From Pyrobaculum sp. (lineage in GTDB: Archaea > Thermoproteota > Thermoprotei > Thermoproteales > Thermoproteaceae), in contig JAEMPK010000141.1 in NCBI GenBank assembly GCA_022759345.1, positions 1 through 5,371 on the forward strand: 5,371 bases of DNA, in the 5' to 3' direction. A program made the position numbers and the translations under genes. Shown here one piece after another: positions 4,652 through 5,371 of the stretch (positions within the stretch are counted from its first letter, which is position 1; every line of letters begins with the position of its first letter). The notes beneath the pieces were generated by a model that was not told where the DNA came from, ran no database searches, and saw nothing but the letters and a program-made list of their open reading frames with translations.

Positions 4652-5055
4652 CAAAGCGGCTTAACCGGCGTGGAGGCTCCGCAGGCTAGACACTTCATGA
4701 CGAATATCCTGCCCTCTTTCTTCAGCTCGGTGTCTATGGAGTTGCAGACTGGACAGACGACGTAGTACCTAATGAAGCGTTCGTAGACCGCCTCTACGAC
4801 CTTTGGCGACTTCTCGCCGTGAAGCGTGAAGACGTCGCCCTCGACGGTGCCCGGCACGGCGAGCTCCTTCTGGAAGAACTTGGCCATGAAGTAGATGTCT
4901 CTGTTGAGTCTCTTGGCTATCTGGCCGAAGTTCGGTATCACAGTCTTCCGCGGCATGTTGGTCACCTCTATCTTTGGTATCTCCGCCCTCCTCTGGGCCT
5001 TTGGCGCCACCAGCTTATACGCCCGCTCCAGAAGAGCCAAATACTCCTCATCCAT
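4651..5055 (-). CDS. eif2b: Translation initiation factor 2 subunit beta (aIF2-beta)
   Basis: 134 residues from the ATG at 5055-5053, the normal size of the archaeal protein. The N-terminal helix MDEEYLALLERAYKLV (1-16) corresponds to the part that docks on the gamma subunit. The central alpha/beta domain contains TVIPNFGQIAKRLNR (38-52) and the HGEKSPKVVEAVYERFIRYY region (79-98), both family hallmarks. The C-terminal zinc ribbon has C101-P-V-C104 and C122-L-A-C125, followed by GASTPVKPL. As part of the aIF2 heterotrimer it supports delivery of initiator Met-tRNA to the small ribosomal subunit. A TTG three codons upstream (5064) is possible, but a TATA box 28 nt before the ATG marks 5055 as the leaderless start. 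It lies 28 bp downstream of the DUF35 gene and overlaps the EamA gene by one base. Confidence 0.95.
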   Translation of the reverse strand: MDEEYLALLERAYKLVAPKAQRRAEIPKIEVTNMPRKTVIPNFGQIAKRLNRDIYFMAKFFQKELAVPGTVEGDVFTLHGEKSPKVVEAVYERFIRYYVVCPVCNSIDTELKKEGRIFVMKCLACGASTPVKPL

Positions 5056-5075
5056 CAAGCCCAAGAAGGGGGAGG

Positions 5076-5083
5076 TATAAAAA
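5076..5083 (-). promoter_or_regulatory. TATA box of the aIF2-beta / EamA transcript
   Basis: Read on the minus strand the element is TTTTTATA, with its first base 28 nt upstream of the ATG at 5055. It sits in the 28-bp gap right after the TAA of the upstream gene. The essential initiation factor therefore probably has its own leaderless promoter even though the genes are in tandem. Confidence 0.6.
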
Positions 5084-5371
5084 TTAAGCTGGCTTAAACC
5101 AGTACGTGATGTAGTTCTCGCCGGGTCTCCTGTCGACCACTAGCCGCACCTTCATGCCGGGCTTCAGCGCCTTGGGATCGGCGTCTATCCAGGCCGTTAC
5201 GTTGAAGCCGTCTGGCATCTTCACGATGCCCACCACATAGTCGCTGTGGTGAGAGAAGCTGGCGGGCTTCACGTTTATCACAGTCCAGGTAATCAGCTCG
5301 CCCTCTGGGCTTGTTTCGCGCCACTCCATATCCGACGTCTTGCACTTCGGGCAGTCTACCTGCGGCGGGAA
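5084..5371 (-). CDS. Zinc-ribbon/OB-fold protein of the DUF35 family (partial)
   Basis: The frame is open from the right window edge to TAA at 5086-5084, giving the last 95 residues; the N-terminus lies outside. The visible part starts FPPQVDCPKCKTSDMEW, the second half of a rubredoxin-like zinc ribbon (FPP...C-x2-C), whose first CxxC must be beyond the edge. An OB-fold follows, with the family pattern GELITWTVINV, YVVGIVKMPDG and ALKPGMKVRLV. An internal ATG at 5329 would give an 81-residue protein but would cut the zinc ribbon, so it is rejected as the start. In archaea DUF35 proteins usually sit beside acetyl-CoA acetyltransferase (thiolase) and HMG-CoA synthase genes and hold the two enzymes together for mevalonate (isoprenoid lipid) synthesis. 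A thiolase gene would be expected just beyond the right edge. The family call is strong; the partner is inferred. Confidence 0.88.
   Translation of the reverse strand, partial: FPPQVDCPKCKTSDMEWRETSPEGELITWTVINVKPASFSHHSDYVVGIVKMPDGFNVTAWIDADPKALKPGMKVRLVVDRRPGENYITYWFKPA

Noticed and set aside
5084..5329. Complete 81-residue protein starting at the ATG at 5329
   Set aside because: The frame is open upstream to the window edge and the added residues contain a zinc-ribbon CPKC motif that belongs to the DUF35 family, so the ATG is internal.

Overview
The window looks like chromosomal DNA of a hyperthermophilic crenarchaeon of the Thermoproteales, most likely Pyrobaculum or a close relative. 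This is an inference from the archaeal initiation factor aIF2-beta, TATA boxes placed for leaderless mRNAs, 4-nt ATGA gene overlaps, GC-rich third codon positions, and the architecture of the respiratory cluster. No species can be fixed without a database search.

Left side (1-3134). Positions 1-48 hold the first 16 codons of a divergent minus-strand gene. A 100-bp divergent promoter region follows, with one TATA box per direction and a 15-bp palindrome. Then comes a tightly packed plus-strand operon of five genes: a membrane-anchored mono-haem cytochrome c, a Rieske 2Fe-2S protein with a Tat-type N-terminus, a full-length cytochrome b, and two small membrane proteins of unknown function. Four of the five genes overlap the stop codon of the gene before them. 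Together they should form a cytochrome bc-type quinol:acceptor oxidoreductase (complex III equivalent) that passes quinol electrons through Rieske to cytochrome c. The cytochrome b is unusual: a haem-ligand His is replaced by Lys, and the Qo-site PEWY Glu is missing. The Rieske protein carries a Cys-rich insertion.

Middle (3135-3799). A T-rich terminator ends the operon and is followed by about 650 bp without a convincing gene, long for such a compact genome. Its first part is extremely A-poor and T-rich on the plus strand, with a broken hydrophobic reading frame. Its second part holds a long, once-interrupted open frame and several short hairpins. It may be a decayed gene or mobile-element remnant.

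Right side (3800-5371, minus strand). Three genes are transcribed leftward: the end of a zinc-ribbon/OB-fold (DUF35) protein cut by the window edge, aIF2-beta with its own leaderless promoter, and an EamA-family (DMT superfamily) transporter that overlaps the aIF2-beta stop by one base. The two gene sets converge on the middle spacer.
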